DNA of 6,144 bases. It comes from an uncultured Bacilli bacterium (lineage in GTDB: Bacteria; Bacillota_I; Bacilli_A; RF39; UBA660). Under the pieces are notes generated by a model that saw only the letters and a program-made list of their open reading frames with translations, made no database searches and was not told the origin of the DNA. Where the stretch lies: contig CAJUCU010000055.1 of the NCBI GenBank assembly GCA_910585335.1, forward strand, positions 1 to 6,144, in the 5' to 3' direction. Position numbers and translations under genes: made by a program. Of the stretch, positions 1 through 6,001 are shown piece after piece. Position 1 is the stretch's first letter. Every line of letters starts with the position of its first letter.

Positions 1-2490
1 CAAAAGACAGTTGATATTGTTTATGTTAAACAAGGAACTGGTGTTAGCAGTATCGGAAAAGAGAAGGATCATTGTGTGATTACTAGTGGAGACAGTTGTA
101 GTGTTAGTGCTCCAGAGATTAGCGTCGAAAGTGGTTATACTATAGTAGGATGGAATACTTCTAGTAGTGCGACAGCAGGAACTGCAGTAGGGGAAAAAAT
201 TACTCTTTCTTCTAATGTTACTTATTATGCGATTAGCTATAAGAATGCGATTACTTATACAGTTTATTTCAATGCGAATGGAAATACTATATCAGCAACA
301 TCTAAGAGTTGTACCATACCAGCAGCATATAATAACAATGTTCAATCGCCTGGCTGTGATATTACAACACCAATCATTACAGCACCAAGTGTGACACCAA
401 CAGTTATTGGGTATAATCAAGTGGCTGGTACGCATACTTCCCAAGTAGGAAGTAATGCTAGTTTGACAGTTTATGCTTCCAATAATGGAAAGACCTATTA
501 TGCTCAAACGACAAAGGAAGCGGTTACTAGAAGTGTTACTTATTCAAAAGAATCTGGAGTTAGTGCCATTGGTAAATCCAGTGATTCTTGTAGTATCACA
601 GCCACTTATAATGGAATGACACAGGCGAGTTCTTGTAATGTAACCCTTCCTTCTATTACTTCTCTTGTAGGATATAATACTAGTTTCTGGTCAACTTCTA
701 GTAGTGCAACGAATGGAACAGCGGCAGGGACAAGTATTTCTTTATCTAGCAATGTGACTTATTATGCGAGGGCATTAGATACCACAAAGCCAGTATGGAG
801 TTTGGTTAGTGTTTCTCCAACTAGTGGTACTGTTAATCCTAGTACTACAGTAACTTTTACTTTCAAAGGAACTGATACATCTGGCACTGTTACTAGTAGT
901 TTAGTTCCTGATAATATTACGGTGAAAGCTGGAGATGTTACAGTTAGTCCTGCTACTAAAACTCTTTCTACTGCTACTTCTGTGATTAATGGAAAACAAT
1001 ATACTTTAACACTATCAGGTATAGAAGAGGATGGTGTTGTTGCAATTATTCTTAGTGCTAATACTTTGAAAGATGGTAGTAATAATGGCAATAATACTAC
1101 TACATTGTCTAGTCAAGTTACCATTGAAAATCCATTTGCCTATTATAAAATTTTCAAAGTTTCTAATCTTGGAAGTACAGGTTCTTTGAATTTTGCAGAT
1201 TCTGAGCAAACATTTATTACTGGGGCAGAGCCTAATAATTATGTGTGGTATTCTGGAAAACTTTGGAGAGCAGTTTCTAAGGATACCTCTGATAACTCGG
1301 TGAAATTAGTAACTCAATGGAGTTTTGCGACACTTCCATATGGAAGCAGTACAGCTTATAATGGTAGTAATATTCAGAAGTGGCTAAATGATACGAGTGT
1401 GGATGGATTCCTTGGTAATTTGCGAAATTATTCAACTTTTATAAAAACAGATAGTAAATGGAATGCTACCGAGACAGTCTCTGTTAACAAGCCACCACAA
1501 ACAACGATGGTTACCAATGCTGTTGGCCTTTTGAATGCTTATGAATATGTAAAAACTTATGATGGTACTATTTACGCTGATCAGGCTACCAATTACTTAA
1601 ACAATGGAACTTATTGGTGGACACTAACTCCATATGATTCTTCTACTGTTCGTACCGTTTACAATAATGGTAAACTTACTATGAATGAATATTTATGGCG
1701 TATGCATGGTATTCGTCCTGCTATTAATTTAAAGTCCTCTATAAAAATAACGGCTGGTAATGGGACAGAGGGTAATCCTTATCGATTAAGCGGAGATAAT
1801 ACTACGCCAACTTCAGGTACTCTTCTTAATACTAGATATAGTGGTGAATATGTAAGGTTTGGTAGTGGCAATAATAATTTGTATCGGATTGTCAGTCATG
1901 AATCAGGTGGTGCTAAATTAGTAAGTGCAGAACCACTTAAAGAAAATACTTCCTTTTTAACGAAAAAATTTAATCTTGAATATCGTAAAGTTTTATATAC
2001 TCCAACAGATTCTACTTATCAACTTGCTTATTGGTTGAATCATACTTATTTGACGGCTTCTAATAATTATTTAACAAGTACTCAGATTTCGATGATAGAA
2101 AGTAAGCCATGGTATTTAGGAACTGTTGGAAGGAATGAGAATTATCGACTTGCAAAATACTCAAGTGCAACGGGGACTACTTTGACTAGTTCTAAAGTTA
2201 GTGCCAAAGTTGGGTTATTGCGTCATGGAGAATTGTTATCTGGTCAATATCAAAGATATTCTTCTAAAGAAAATCCAGATGGTGTTACTGGTTTATTGAC
2301 TGATTATTGGTTGTTGACTCCTTATGATTCTGAATATATTCATCATATTCTCCCTTATGGATTAGGAAATAGTTATGATGTTGCTCCTAGTACCTCACTT
2401 GGTGTTCGACCTGTTGTTAATTTAAAATCAACTATTCAGATTACTGGTGGAAATGGTACTAAAACGAGTCCGTTTACTATTTCAAATTGA
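1..2490 (+). CDS. Large modular repeat-containing extracellular protein, 5' end outside window
   Basis: The frame is open from base 1, so the GTG at 76 is not the start; 829 residues are visible and the N-terminus, including any signal peptide, is missing. Residue numbers here count from base 1. Residues 4-256 are three repeats, each with two cysteines and ending in a T-Y-Y-A motif; their second halves (GY...W.T...NVTYYA) resemble Listeria-Bacteroides (InlB B-type/Flg_new) repeats. Residues about 263-375 look like a bacterial Ig-like domain, rich in Thr, Ser and Val. Residues 380-597 and 607-829 are two related modules with the signatures WW.LTPYDS or YW.LTPYDS, G(I/V)RP(A/V)(I/V)NLKS and GNGT, resembling DUF6273. 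The protein ends right after the second module, with no LPXTG, no C-terminal membrane helix and no positive tail, so it is secreted or anchored through the missing N-terminus. It ends in tandem stops, TGA TAA. A binding or adhesion role is inference. The module assignments are from memory of family patterns. Confidence 0.85.
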   Translation, partial: QKTVDIVYVKQGTGVSSIGKEKDHCVITSGDSCSVSAPEISVESGYTIVGWNTSSSATAGTAVGEKITLSSNVTYYAISYKNAITYTVYFNANGNTISATSKSCTIPAAYNNNVQSPGCDITTPIITAPSVTPTVIGYNQVAGTHTSQVGSNASLTVYASNNGKTYYAQTTKEAVTRSVTYSKESGVSAIGKSSDSCSITATYNGMTQASSCNVTLPSITSLVGYNTSFWSTSSSATNGTAAGTSISLSSNVTYYARALDTTKPVWSLVSVSPTSGTVNPSTTVTFTFKGTDTSGTVTSSLVPDNITVKAGDVTVSPATKTLSTATSVINGKQYTLTLSGIEEDGVVAIILSANTLKDGSNNGNNTTTLSSQVTIENPFAYYKIFKVSNLGSTGSLNFADSEQTFITGAEPNNYVWYSGKLWRAVSKDTSDNSVKLVTQWSFATLPYGSSTAYNGSNIQKWLNDTSVDGFLGNLRNYSTFIKTDSKWNATETVSVNKPPQTTMVTNAVGLLNAYEYVKTYDGTIYADQATNYLNNGTYWWTLTPYDSSTVRTVYNNGKLTMNEYLWRMHGIRPAINLKSSIKITAGNGTEGNPYRLSGDNTTPTSGTLLNTRYSGEYVRFGSGNNNLYRIVSHESGGAKLVSAEPLKENTSFLTKKFNLEYRKVLYTPTDSTYQLAYWLNHTYLTASNNYLTSTQISMIESKPWYLGTVGRNENYRLAKYSSATGTTLTSSKVSAKVGLLRHGELLSGQYQRYSSKENPDGVTGLLTDYWLLTPYDSEYIHHILPYGLGNSYDVAPSTSLGVRPVVNLKSTIQITGGNGTKTSPFTISN
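10..768 (+). repeat. Three tandem cysteine-paired protein repeats (A, B, C)
   Basis: Unit A covers about 10-231, B about 256-504 and C about 535-768. A and C are clearly homologous: both contain GVS(S/A)IGK, then a cysteine pair, then a GY segment, then W.TSSSAT.GTA.G and finally LSSNVTYYA. B is more diverged but keeps the cysteine pair, a GYN segment and the closing TYYA. Cysteines are at residues 25 and 33 in A, 104 and 119 in B, and 197 and 212 in C (counted from base 1). These six are the only cysteines in the visible 829 residues. The pair spacing is 15 in B and C but 8 in A, because A lacks seven residues between them. DNA similarity remains: the 14-mer acttctagtagtgc occurs at 157-170 and 694-707. 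The repeats probably continue upstream of the window. Confidence 0.8.
1138..2487 (+). repeat. Two tandem DUF6273-like modules at the C-terminus
   Basis: Module 1 is at about 1138-1791 and module 2 at about 1819-2487. Both run in the same order: an aromatic strand with Y-V and a later W or Y followed by R (LWRAVS, LYRIVS), a KLV strand, a WLN helix start (KWLNDT, YWLNHT), then W(T/L)LTPYDS, then GIRPAINLKS or GVRPVVNLKS, then I.IT.GNGT and a closing P(Y/F).(L/I)S. This marks an internal duplication of a domain of about 220 residues. The arrangement resembles DUF6273, a domain of unknown function common in Firmicutes surface proteins. I recognise the pattern but cannot run a profile search. No catalytic signature is evident. 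Confidence 0.7.
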
Positions 2491-2502
2491 TAAGATAAAA
2501 CT

Positions 2503-2540
2503 AAAAAATTGTTTCCTAAAGGTATAGGATACAATTTTTT
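2503..2540. terminator. Bidirectional intrinsic terminator between convergent genes
   Basis: A 15-base left arm (2503-2517) and a 15-base right arm (2526-2540) pair with one mismatch around an 8-base loop. The left arm starts with six A and the right arm ends with six T, so the hairpin gives a U-rich end in both directions. It lies 12 bases after the stop codon of the surface-protein gene and 34 bases after the spoIVA stop on the other strand, where it can serve both transcripts. The stem is AT-rich with a short GC part (TTTCCT), which is typical for this base composition. Confidence 0.8.
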
Positions 2541-2574
2541 ATTGAAAACTATTGATCGATTGATTTCTCTTTTA

Positions 2575-4050
2575 TTAAAGAACTATGGCAATCATATTGT
2601 TAGAGCCTTTGTTTACTACTTTTGTTAGGGTTTGTTGTAGTTTGTAGCGGATATTGTCTGGCATTAGGTTAATCTTAGATTGAATCCCTTCTTGCACGAT
2701 GACATCTAAGCTGCGTCCAAATAGTTCGCTTTTCCAGATGCCTACAGAGTCTTTATCATCATCTTTCATTAGTGAGTCAATCAGTTCTTTACTTTGCGCT
2801 TCACTACCAATAATAGGCTCAAAGGTACTTTCTACATCTACTCTTATCATATGAATGGATGGGGCAACGGCTTTTAATTTGATACCATATCTACTTCCTT
2901 GTTTTACCACTTCTGGATTTTCTAGTTTCATATCATTTAATGCGGGTATTGCCACACCGTAACCTGTTTGTTTTACCATATTTAAAGCATATTTTATTTG
3001 ATCGTATTCTCGCTTTGCCGTATTGAAGTCTTGGAATAGGGAAAGAAGGTCTGCTTTGCTGTTGACATCAATATTGATGATTCCTGTTAGTGTTTTTTCA
3101 TAAAGATCGGCAGGGGCATTCAGAGAAATTGTAATGATTCCAGTAGCTGGGTCGACATCAGATAAATAGGCTTTTTCAATTACATCGCTTTCTAGGAATC
3201 CACTTGTAATATTTTCTATATCACGTAGTTTGTCAATTTCTACGACACTTTCTTTGATTGCTTCTACATAACTTATTTTAATTGGATTATCTGCATTTAG
3301 TATGGCAATCCATTCAGGCATGTTTACTCTAACTTCTAAGACTGGAAACTCGTATAGTGCTTCTCTTAGAATATTATACATGTCTTTTTCATTCATATTT
3401 TCAATATTGATTGGCATTACTGGAATTTTGTGCTCTTCTTTTAAAGATTCGGCAAGACGTTCTGTTTCAGGAAGAGTTGGATGAGTGGAATTTAATAAGA
3501 CAATGAAGGGTTTGCCAATACTTTTTAATTCACTTATGACTCTTTGTTCTGCTTCTAAATAGTCGCTTCGATTGAATTCTCCAATGGAACCATCTGTTGT
3601 TACTACAATTCCAATAGTGGAGTGATCATTAATTACCTTTTCTGTGCCTACTTCGGCTGCTTCTACAAAGGGGATTTCTTCATCATACCATGGTGTTTTT
3701 ACCATCCTTGGTCCATTTTCATCCTCCATACCTAGTGCTTTATCAATCACATAACCAACACAATCAATTAATCTTATTTTACAATCGACATCATCTACTT
3801 TTACTTTGGCAGCGTTATTTGGAACAAACTTAGGTTCTGTTGTCATAATTGTTTTTCCTTGCGCACTTTGTGGAATTTCATCTAGGGCTCTTTTTCTTTC
3901 GTACTCATCTTCTATATTCGGCACAATTAATGTCTCTACCATTTTTTTGATGAATGTACTTTTTCCTGTTCTAACAGCTCCCACGACACCTAAATAAATA
4001 TCTCCACCAGAGCGTTTCGCAATATTTTTAATAATTTCTTGTTTTTCCAT
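2575..4050 (-). CDS. spoIVA: Stage IV sporulation protein A (spore coat morphogenetic ATPase)
   Basis: SpoIVA is a mother-cell ATPase that SpoVM anchors on the outer forespore membrane; it polymerises into the basement layer on which coat and cortex assembly depend. The 491-residue product closely matches my memory of B. subtilis SpoIVA (492 aa) along its whole length, including GGDIYLGVVGAVRTGKST, GKTIMTTEPKFVPN, DCVGY, EDENGPRM, STIGIV.TTDG, FGRSLD.IV.EGIQ.K and the C-terminal IAI(V/I)L. Walker A is at residues 24-32 with Lys30, the sensor threonines are Thr70-Thr71, and the Walker B-type Asp is Asp96. The N-terminal ATPase domain covers about 1-240, followed by the middle and C-terminal domains. 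I chose the ATG at 4050 over the ATG at 4056 because AGGAGA touches the first ATG directly but lies 6 bases before the second, and because the family begins MEK. The gene is last in the minus-strand block, after a terminator. Stop TAA. No key residue is missing, so it should be functional. Confidence 0.98.
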   Translation of the reverse strand: MEKQEIIKNIAKRSGGDIYLGVVGAVRTGKSTFIKKMVETLIVPNIEDEYERKRALDEIPQSAQGKTIMTTEPKFVPNNAAKVKVDDVDCKIRLIDCVGYVIDKALGMEDENGPRMVKTPWYDEEIPFVEAAEVGTEKVINDHSTIGIVVTTDGSIGEFNRSDYLEAEQRVISELKSIGKPFIVLLNSTHPTLPETERLAESLKEEHKIPVMPINIENMNEKDMYNILREALYEFPVLEVRVNMPEWIAILNADNPIKISYVEAIKESVVEIDKLRDIENITSGFLESDVIEKAYLSDVDPATGIITISLNAPADLYEKTLTGIINIDVNSKADLLSLFQDFNTAKREYDQIKYALNMVKQTGYGVAIPALNDMKLENPEVVKQGSRYGIKLKAVAPSIHMIRVDVESTFEPIIGSEAQSKELIDSLMKDDDKDSVGIWKSELFGRSLDVIVQEGIQSKINLMPDNIRYKLQQTLTKVVNKGSNNMIAIVL

Positions 4051-4056
4051 ATACAT

Positions 4057-4062
4057 TCTCCT
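4057..4062 (-). promoter_or_regulatory. spoIVA ribosome binding site that sets the start
   Basis: The minus strand reads AGGAGA immediately followed by ATG TAT ATG. The first ATG (4056) has no spacer and cannot be used efficiently; the second (4050) is correctly spaced and gives the family-typical MEK N-terminus. Just upstream, the heptamer AGTTAAA occurs twice, nine bases apart. Confidence 0.75.
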
Positions 4063-4074
4063 TTAACTCATTTA

Positions 4075-4082
4075 ACTTTATG
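4075..4082 (-). promoter_or_regulatory. Possible mother-cell sigma -10 element for spoIVA (weak)
   Basis: The minus strand reads CATAAAGT, 6 of 8 matches to the sigma-E -10 pattern CATACAHT as I recall it. It is 24 bases before the chosen spoIVA start, which would give a leader of about 18 bases containing the ribosome binding site. The -35 region falls in the T-run of the preceding terminator and does not match the consensus. The argument is mainly positional: spoIVA follows a terminator and needs a promoter in this gap, and spoIVA is sigma-E dependent in B. subtilis. Confidence 0.3.
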
Positions 4083-4091
4083 ACTTTGAGT

Positions 4092-4122
4092 AAAAAAAAA
4101 GAACTTTTGAAAAACAAAAGTT
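4092..4122 (-). terminator. Intrinsic terminator after the spoVIF-like gene
   Basis: On the minus strand AACTTTTG (4122-4115) pairs perfectly with CAAAAGTT (4109-4102) around a five-T loop, followed by C and nine T (4100-4092). The stem begins inside the TAA stop codon of the spoVIF-like gene (4123-4121). It should end the der transcript and reduce read-through into spoIVA, although the stem is short and AT-rich and may leak. Confidence 0.75.
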
Positions 4123-4363
4123 AAAACATTTTATCAATATCTTTTGGTACTTTATCTTGGATGATGGCATTTATAATTTTATCCTCTTTTTCTTTGGATA
4201 CTTCTTTTCCTGTTAGTGCCGAAATATCATGGACCACTTCTCTTAATGCCTGTTCACTCTTCATATCAGAATCTTGTAATTTTTTGGCTAAAGAGAGAAT
4301 CGTCTCTTTATTTACATTTGTCTTATTTTCTACCTTCTTAAAAAAATTATCTTTAAACATCAT
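4121..4363 (-). CDS. spoVIF: Stage VI sporulation protein F family (SpoVIF-like) small protein
   Basis: This 80-residue, charged, soluble protein has no signal peptide or membrane segment. The order FF.KVE.KT.V....IL.LA..LQ followed by LR..V..(I/L)..L.GK.VSKE.EDKII..I matches my memory of the SpoVIF (YjcC) family, about 85 aa in B. subtilis, needed for late spore coat assembly with the GerE regulator. Here FFKKVENKTNV spans residues 7-17 and GKEVSKEKEDKIINAI spans 52-67. AGGAGG at 4374-4369 lies 5 bases before the first ATG (4363) and 8 before the second (4360), so either may be used. Neighbours are a 59-aa gene 52 bases upstream and spoIVA 70 bases downstream behind a terminator. Being next to spoIVA strengthens the sporulation call. 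The family call is from motif memory; a diverged relative with the same fold is the alternative. Confidence 0.75.
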   Translation of the reverse strand: MMFKDNFFKKVENKTNVNKETILSLAKKLQDSDMKSEQALREVVHDISALTGKEVSKEKEDKIINAIIQDKVPKDIDKMF

Positions 4364-4379
4364 CTAAACCTCCTACTAT

Positions 4380-4407
4380 TAAGATATGTGATAGTAAGGG
4401 GAATGTT
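4380..4407 (-). promoter_or_regulatory. Sigma-K-like promoter before spoVIF-like gene
   Basis: The minus strand reads AC (4406-4405), 16 bases, then CATATCTTA (4388-4380). This fits the late mother-cell sigma-K pattern AC-N16/17-CATANNNTA as I recall it. spoVIF is sigma-K dependent in B. subtilis, which agrees. The predicted start of transcription falls at about 4373, inside or next to the AGGAGG ribosome binding site, so the leader would be unusually short. A 6-bp inverted repeat (TACTAT at 4374-4379, ATAGTA at 4391-4396) brackets the -10 element. The consensus is short and the DNA AT-rich, so a chance match is possible. Confidence 0.4.
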
Positions 4408-4415
4408 TCAGAAAT

Positions 4416-4595
4416 TTATCTGTTTTGTTTTTCTAGTTTTTTTAAATATTTTTCTCTTTTTTTCCCTAGTTGTTCACATTGCTTGGAAAACTCTTCTAGC
4501 GTGATTATTTTTTTCTCATATCGTTCTTTTAATATTTCTAGGGCTTTATCTAATCCTTCGATTATAGTTTCTGGATTTTCTTTTTTAAATAACAT
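4416..4595 (-). CDS. Small coiled-coil/SHOCT-like protein (59 aa) coupled to der
   Basis: This reading frame encodes 59 residues beginning MLFKKENPETIIEGLDKAL and ending KKLEKQNR before TAA. Its ATG shares one base with the der stop codon (TAATG), and GGAG at 4606-4603, inside the last der codons, is 7 bases before it: a typical layout for translational coupling. Residues about 11-57 are strongly helical and charged, with Leu/Ile spacing suited to a coiled coil. The segment LKERYEKKIITLEEFSKQCEQL (22-43) resembles a SHOCT motif, a short helical oligomerisation segment with an (I/V)(I/T)..EF core. There is one cysteine (Cys40) and no membrane segment or signal peptide. Function is unknown; its position between der and spoVIF does not say whether it serves ribosome assembly or sporulation. 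Confidence 0.7.
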   Translation of the reverse strand: MLFKKENPETIIEGLDKALEILKERYEKKIITLEEFSKQCEQLGKKREKYLKKLEKQNR

Positions 4596-5905
4596 TATTC
4601 GTCTCCATTTCTATTTTTAAATTGTAATATAATTGGTGTTCCTTCCAAATCAAAAGCTTCTCTTATTTTATTTTCTAAATATCTTTCATATGAGAAGTGT
4701 ACTAGACCTTTGTTGTTTACTCTTAAAGTAAACTTTGGTGGGCATGTACCAGTTTGATGTGAAAAATAAATCTTTAATCTTTTTCCCTTATAAGAAGGGG
4801 GGATATTTAATTGATAAGCTTCTAATATTACTTCATTTAATACACTTGTTTTGATTTCCCTTTTAATATTTTCTCCTACTTTTACTACTTCAGGCATTAA
4901 TGTGTGAATTCGTTTTTTTGTTAAAGCGGATAGAAATACGATAGGGGCATATTTTGCAAATTGGAATTCTGCACGCATTAGTTTTTCATAATCTTTTATA
5001 GTAGTATCGGTTACAGTATCCCATTTGTTTACGACAAAGATTAATCCTTTTCCACGTTCTATCGCATATCCTGCAATATGTTTATCGTGTTCCTTGATTC
5101 CTTCTTCTGCATTGATGACCACTAGGCAAATATCACTTTTATCAATTGCTCGTAATGATCTTAGTAGGCTGTACTTTTCAATAGATTCAAAGATTTTTCC
5201 TTTTTTTCGCATTCCTGCTGTATCAATTAAAATATAATCTTTACCATGATACTTTAAAGTAGAGTCTACTATATCTCTCGTAGTTCCGGCAATATTACTT
5301 ACCACCACACGTTCTTCATTTAAAAGCGCATTCATTAAGGAACTTTTTCCAACATTTGGGCGCCCAATAATTGAAAACTTTAGGCGCTCATCTGGTGCTA
5401 GTTCGGTTTGGTCTTTAAACTCTTTATATACTTCATCCATTAGTTCAATAAAACCAGTGTTATGAATACTACTAATAGGGATATAAGTATCAAAGCCTAA
5501 TTCATAAAAATCATAAATGTTTTCTTGAGCCTCTTTGGTATCTATTTTATTAATGGCTACAATTATTTTTTTCTTACTCTTTCTAAGTAAATCTCTTACA
5601 ATAAAATCGTTACTAGTAAGACCTTCTTTTCCATCCACGATAAAAATCACTACGTCTGCTTCTTCAATTGCAAGTTCCGCTTGTATTTTTATTTCTTTAT
5701 TGAATATTTCTTCTGTCTCATCAATTCCACCCGTATCAATTAGATAAAAATGTTTATCTAAGTACGAAGTTTCTTGATAGAGTCTATCTCTTGTTACTCC
5801 TGGAATATCTTCAATAATTGCAATTCGTTCTCCTGCAATTTTATTAAAAAGTGTACTCTTACCGACATTAGGTCGGCCAACTAGTGCGACTGTTGGTAGT
5901 TTCAT
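4595..5905 (-). CDS. der: Ribosome assembly double-GTPase Der (EngA)
   Basis: Der is an essential cytoplasmic GTPase with two G domains in tandem that acts in late maturation of the 50S subunit. From the ATG at 5905 the product has 436 residues, the length I recall for B. subtilis. G domain 1 has GRPNVGKST (10-18), DTGG (57-60) and NKID (119-122); G domain 2 has GRPNVGKSS (181-189), DTAG (228-231) and NKWD (293-296). The C-terminal KH-like RNA-binding domain covers about 350-436 and includes the family's HFSYERYLENKIREAF and EGTPI motifs. I reject the ATG at 5929, which would add eight residues: it sits in the promoter -10 box and lacks a ribosome binding site, whereas 5905 has GGAGG seven bases upstream. 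It is the first gene of its transcript, followed at a one-base overlap by the 59-aa gene. All nucleotide-binding motifs are intact. Confidence 0.98.
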   Translation of the reverse strand: MKLPTVALVGRPNVGKSTLFNKIAGERIAIIEDIPGVTRDRLYQETSYLDKHFYLIDTGGIDETEEIFNKEIKIQAELAIEEADVVIFIVDGKEGLTSNDFIVRDLLRKSKKKIIVAINKIDTKEAQENIYDFYELGFDTYIPISSIHNTGFIELMDEVYKEFKDQTELAPDERLKFSIIGRPNVGKSSLMNALLNEERVVVSNIAGTTRDIVDSTLKYHGKDYILIDTAGMRKKGKIFESIEKYSLLRSLRAIDKSDICLVVINAEEGIKEHDKHIAGYAIERGKGLIFVVNKWDTVTDTTIKDYEKLMRAEFQFAKYAPIVFLSALTKKRIHTLMPEVVKVGENIKREIKTSVLNEVILEAYQLNIPPSYKGKRLKIYFSHQTGTCPPKFTLRVNNKGLVHFSYERYLENKIREAFDLEGTPIILQFKNRNGDE

Positions 5906-5912
5906 ACTCCCA

Positions 5913-5917
5913 CCTCC
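5913..5917 (-). promoter_or_regulatory. der ribosome binding site that sets the start
   Basis: The minus strand reads GGAGG, then seven bases, then the ATG at 5905. This decides the start against the in-frame ATG at 5929, which would lie upstream of the expected transcription start near 5921. Confidence 0.8.
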
Positions 5918-5927
5918 AAATGACCAC

Positions 5928-5956
5928 ATTATATCATATTTTTTCTTATTTTACAA
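5928..5956 (-). promoter_or_regulatory. Housekeeping-type promoter of der
   Basis: The minus strand has TTGTAA (5956-5951), a 17-base spacer, then TATAAT (5933-5928), a perfect -10 preceded by TGA, which makes an extended -10 (TGNTATAAT). The -35 matches 4 of 6 bases of TTGACA. Transcription would start near 5921, leaving about 15 bases before the ATG. The -35 overlaps a perfect 10-base palindrome, TACAATTGTA (5952-5961), which could be a chance feature or a small operator. Confidence 0.75.
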
Positions 5957-6001
5957 TTGTAGACGCATTTCATTTATTTTTCAGCATTGGAGATTTTATT
6001 T

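Noticed and set aside
76..78. GTG as the start codon of the surface-protein gene
   Set aside because: The frame is open back to base 1 and the upstream residues align with repeat C (GVSSIGK), so the coding region continues beyond the window; no ribosome binding site precedes 76.
292..507. Cysteine- and tryptophan-rich minus-strand frame of 71 codons
   Set aside because: Its composition is an artefact of reading the complement of repeat B; no start signals and no family pattern.
762..1091. 109-codon minus-strand frame inside the surface-protein gene
   Set aside because: It lies wholly antisense to a clear coding region with conserved domains, has no ribosome binding site, and arises from Thr/Ser/Val-rich codons read backwards.
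2400..2490. LPXTG sortase signal or C-terminal membrane anchor in the surface protein
   Set aside because: The C-terminal residues were read through to the stop; there is no LPXTG-like motif, hydrophobic helix or positive tail.
4051..4056. ATG at 4056 as the spoIVA start
   Set aside because: The ribosome binding site directly abuts it with no spacer, while the ATG at 4050 is correctly spaced and matches the family's MEK start.
4161..4367. Plus-strand frame of 68 codons opposite the spoVIF-like gene
   Set aside because: It is antisense to the recognised gene, with no ribosome binding site and a hydrophobic composition expected from complementing Lys/Glu-rich codons.
5906..5929. Upstream ATG of der at 5929 adding eight residues
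   Set aside because: It overlaps the TATAAT of the promoter and lacks a ribosome binding site; 5905 gives the family length and N-terminus.
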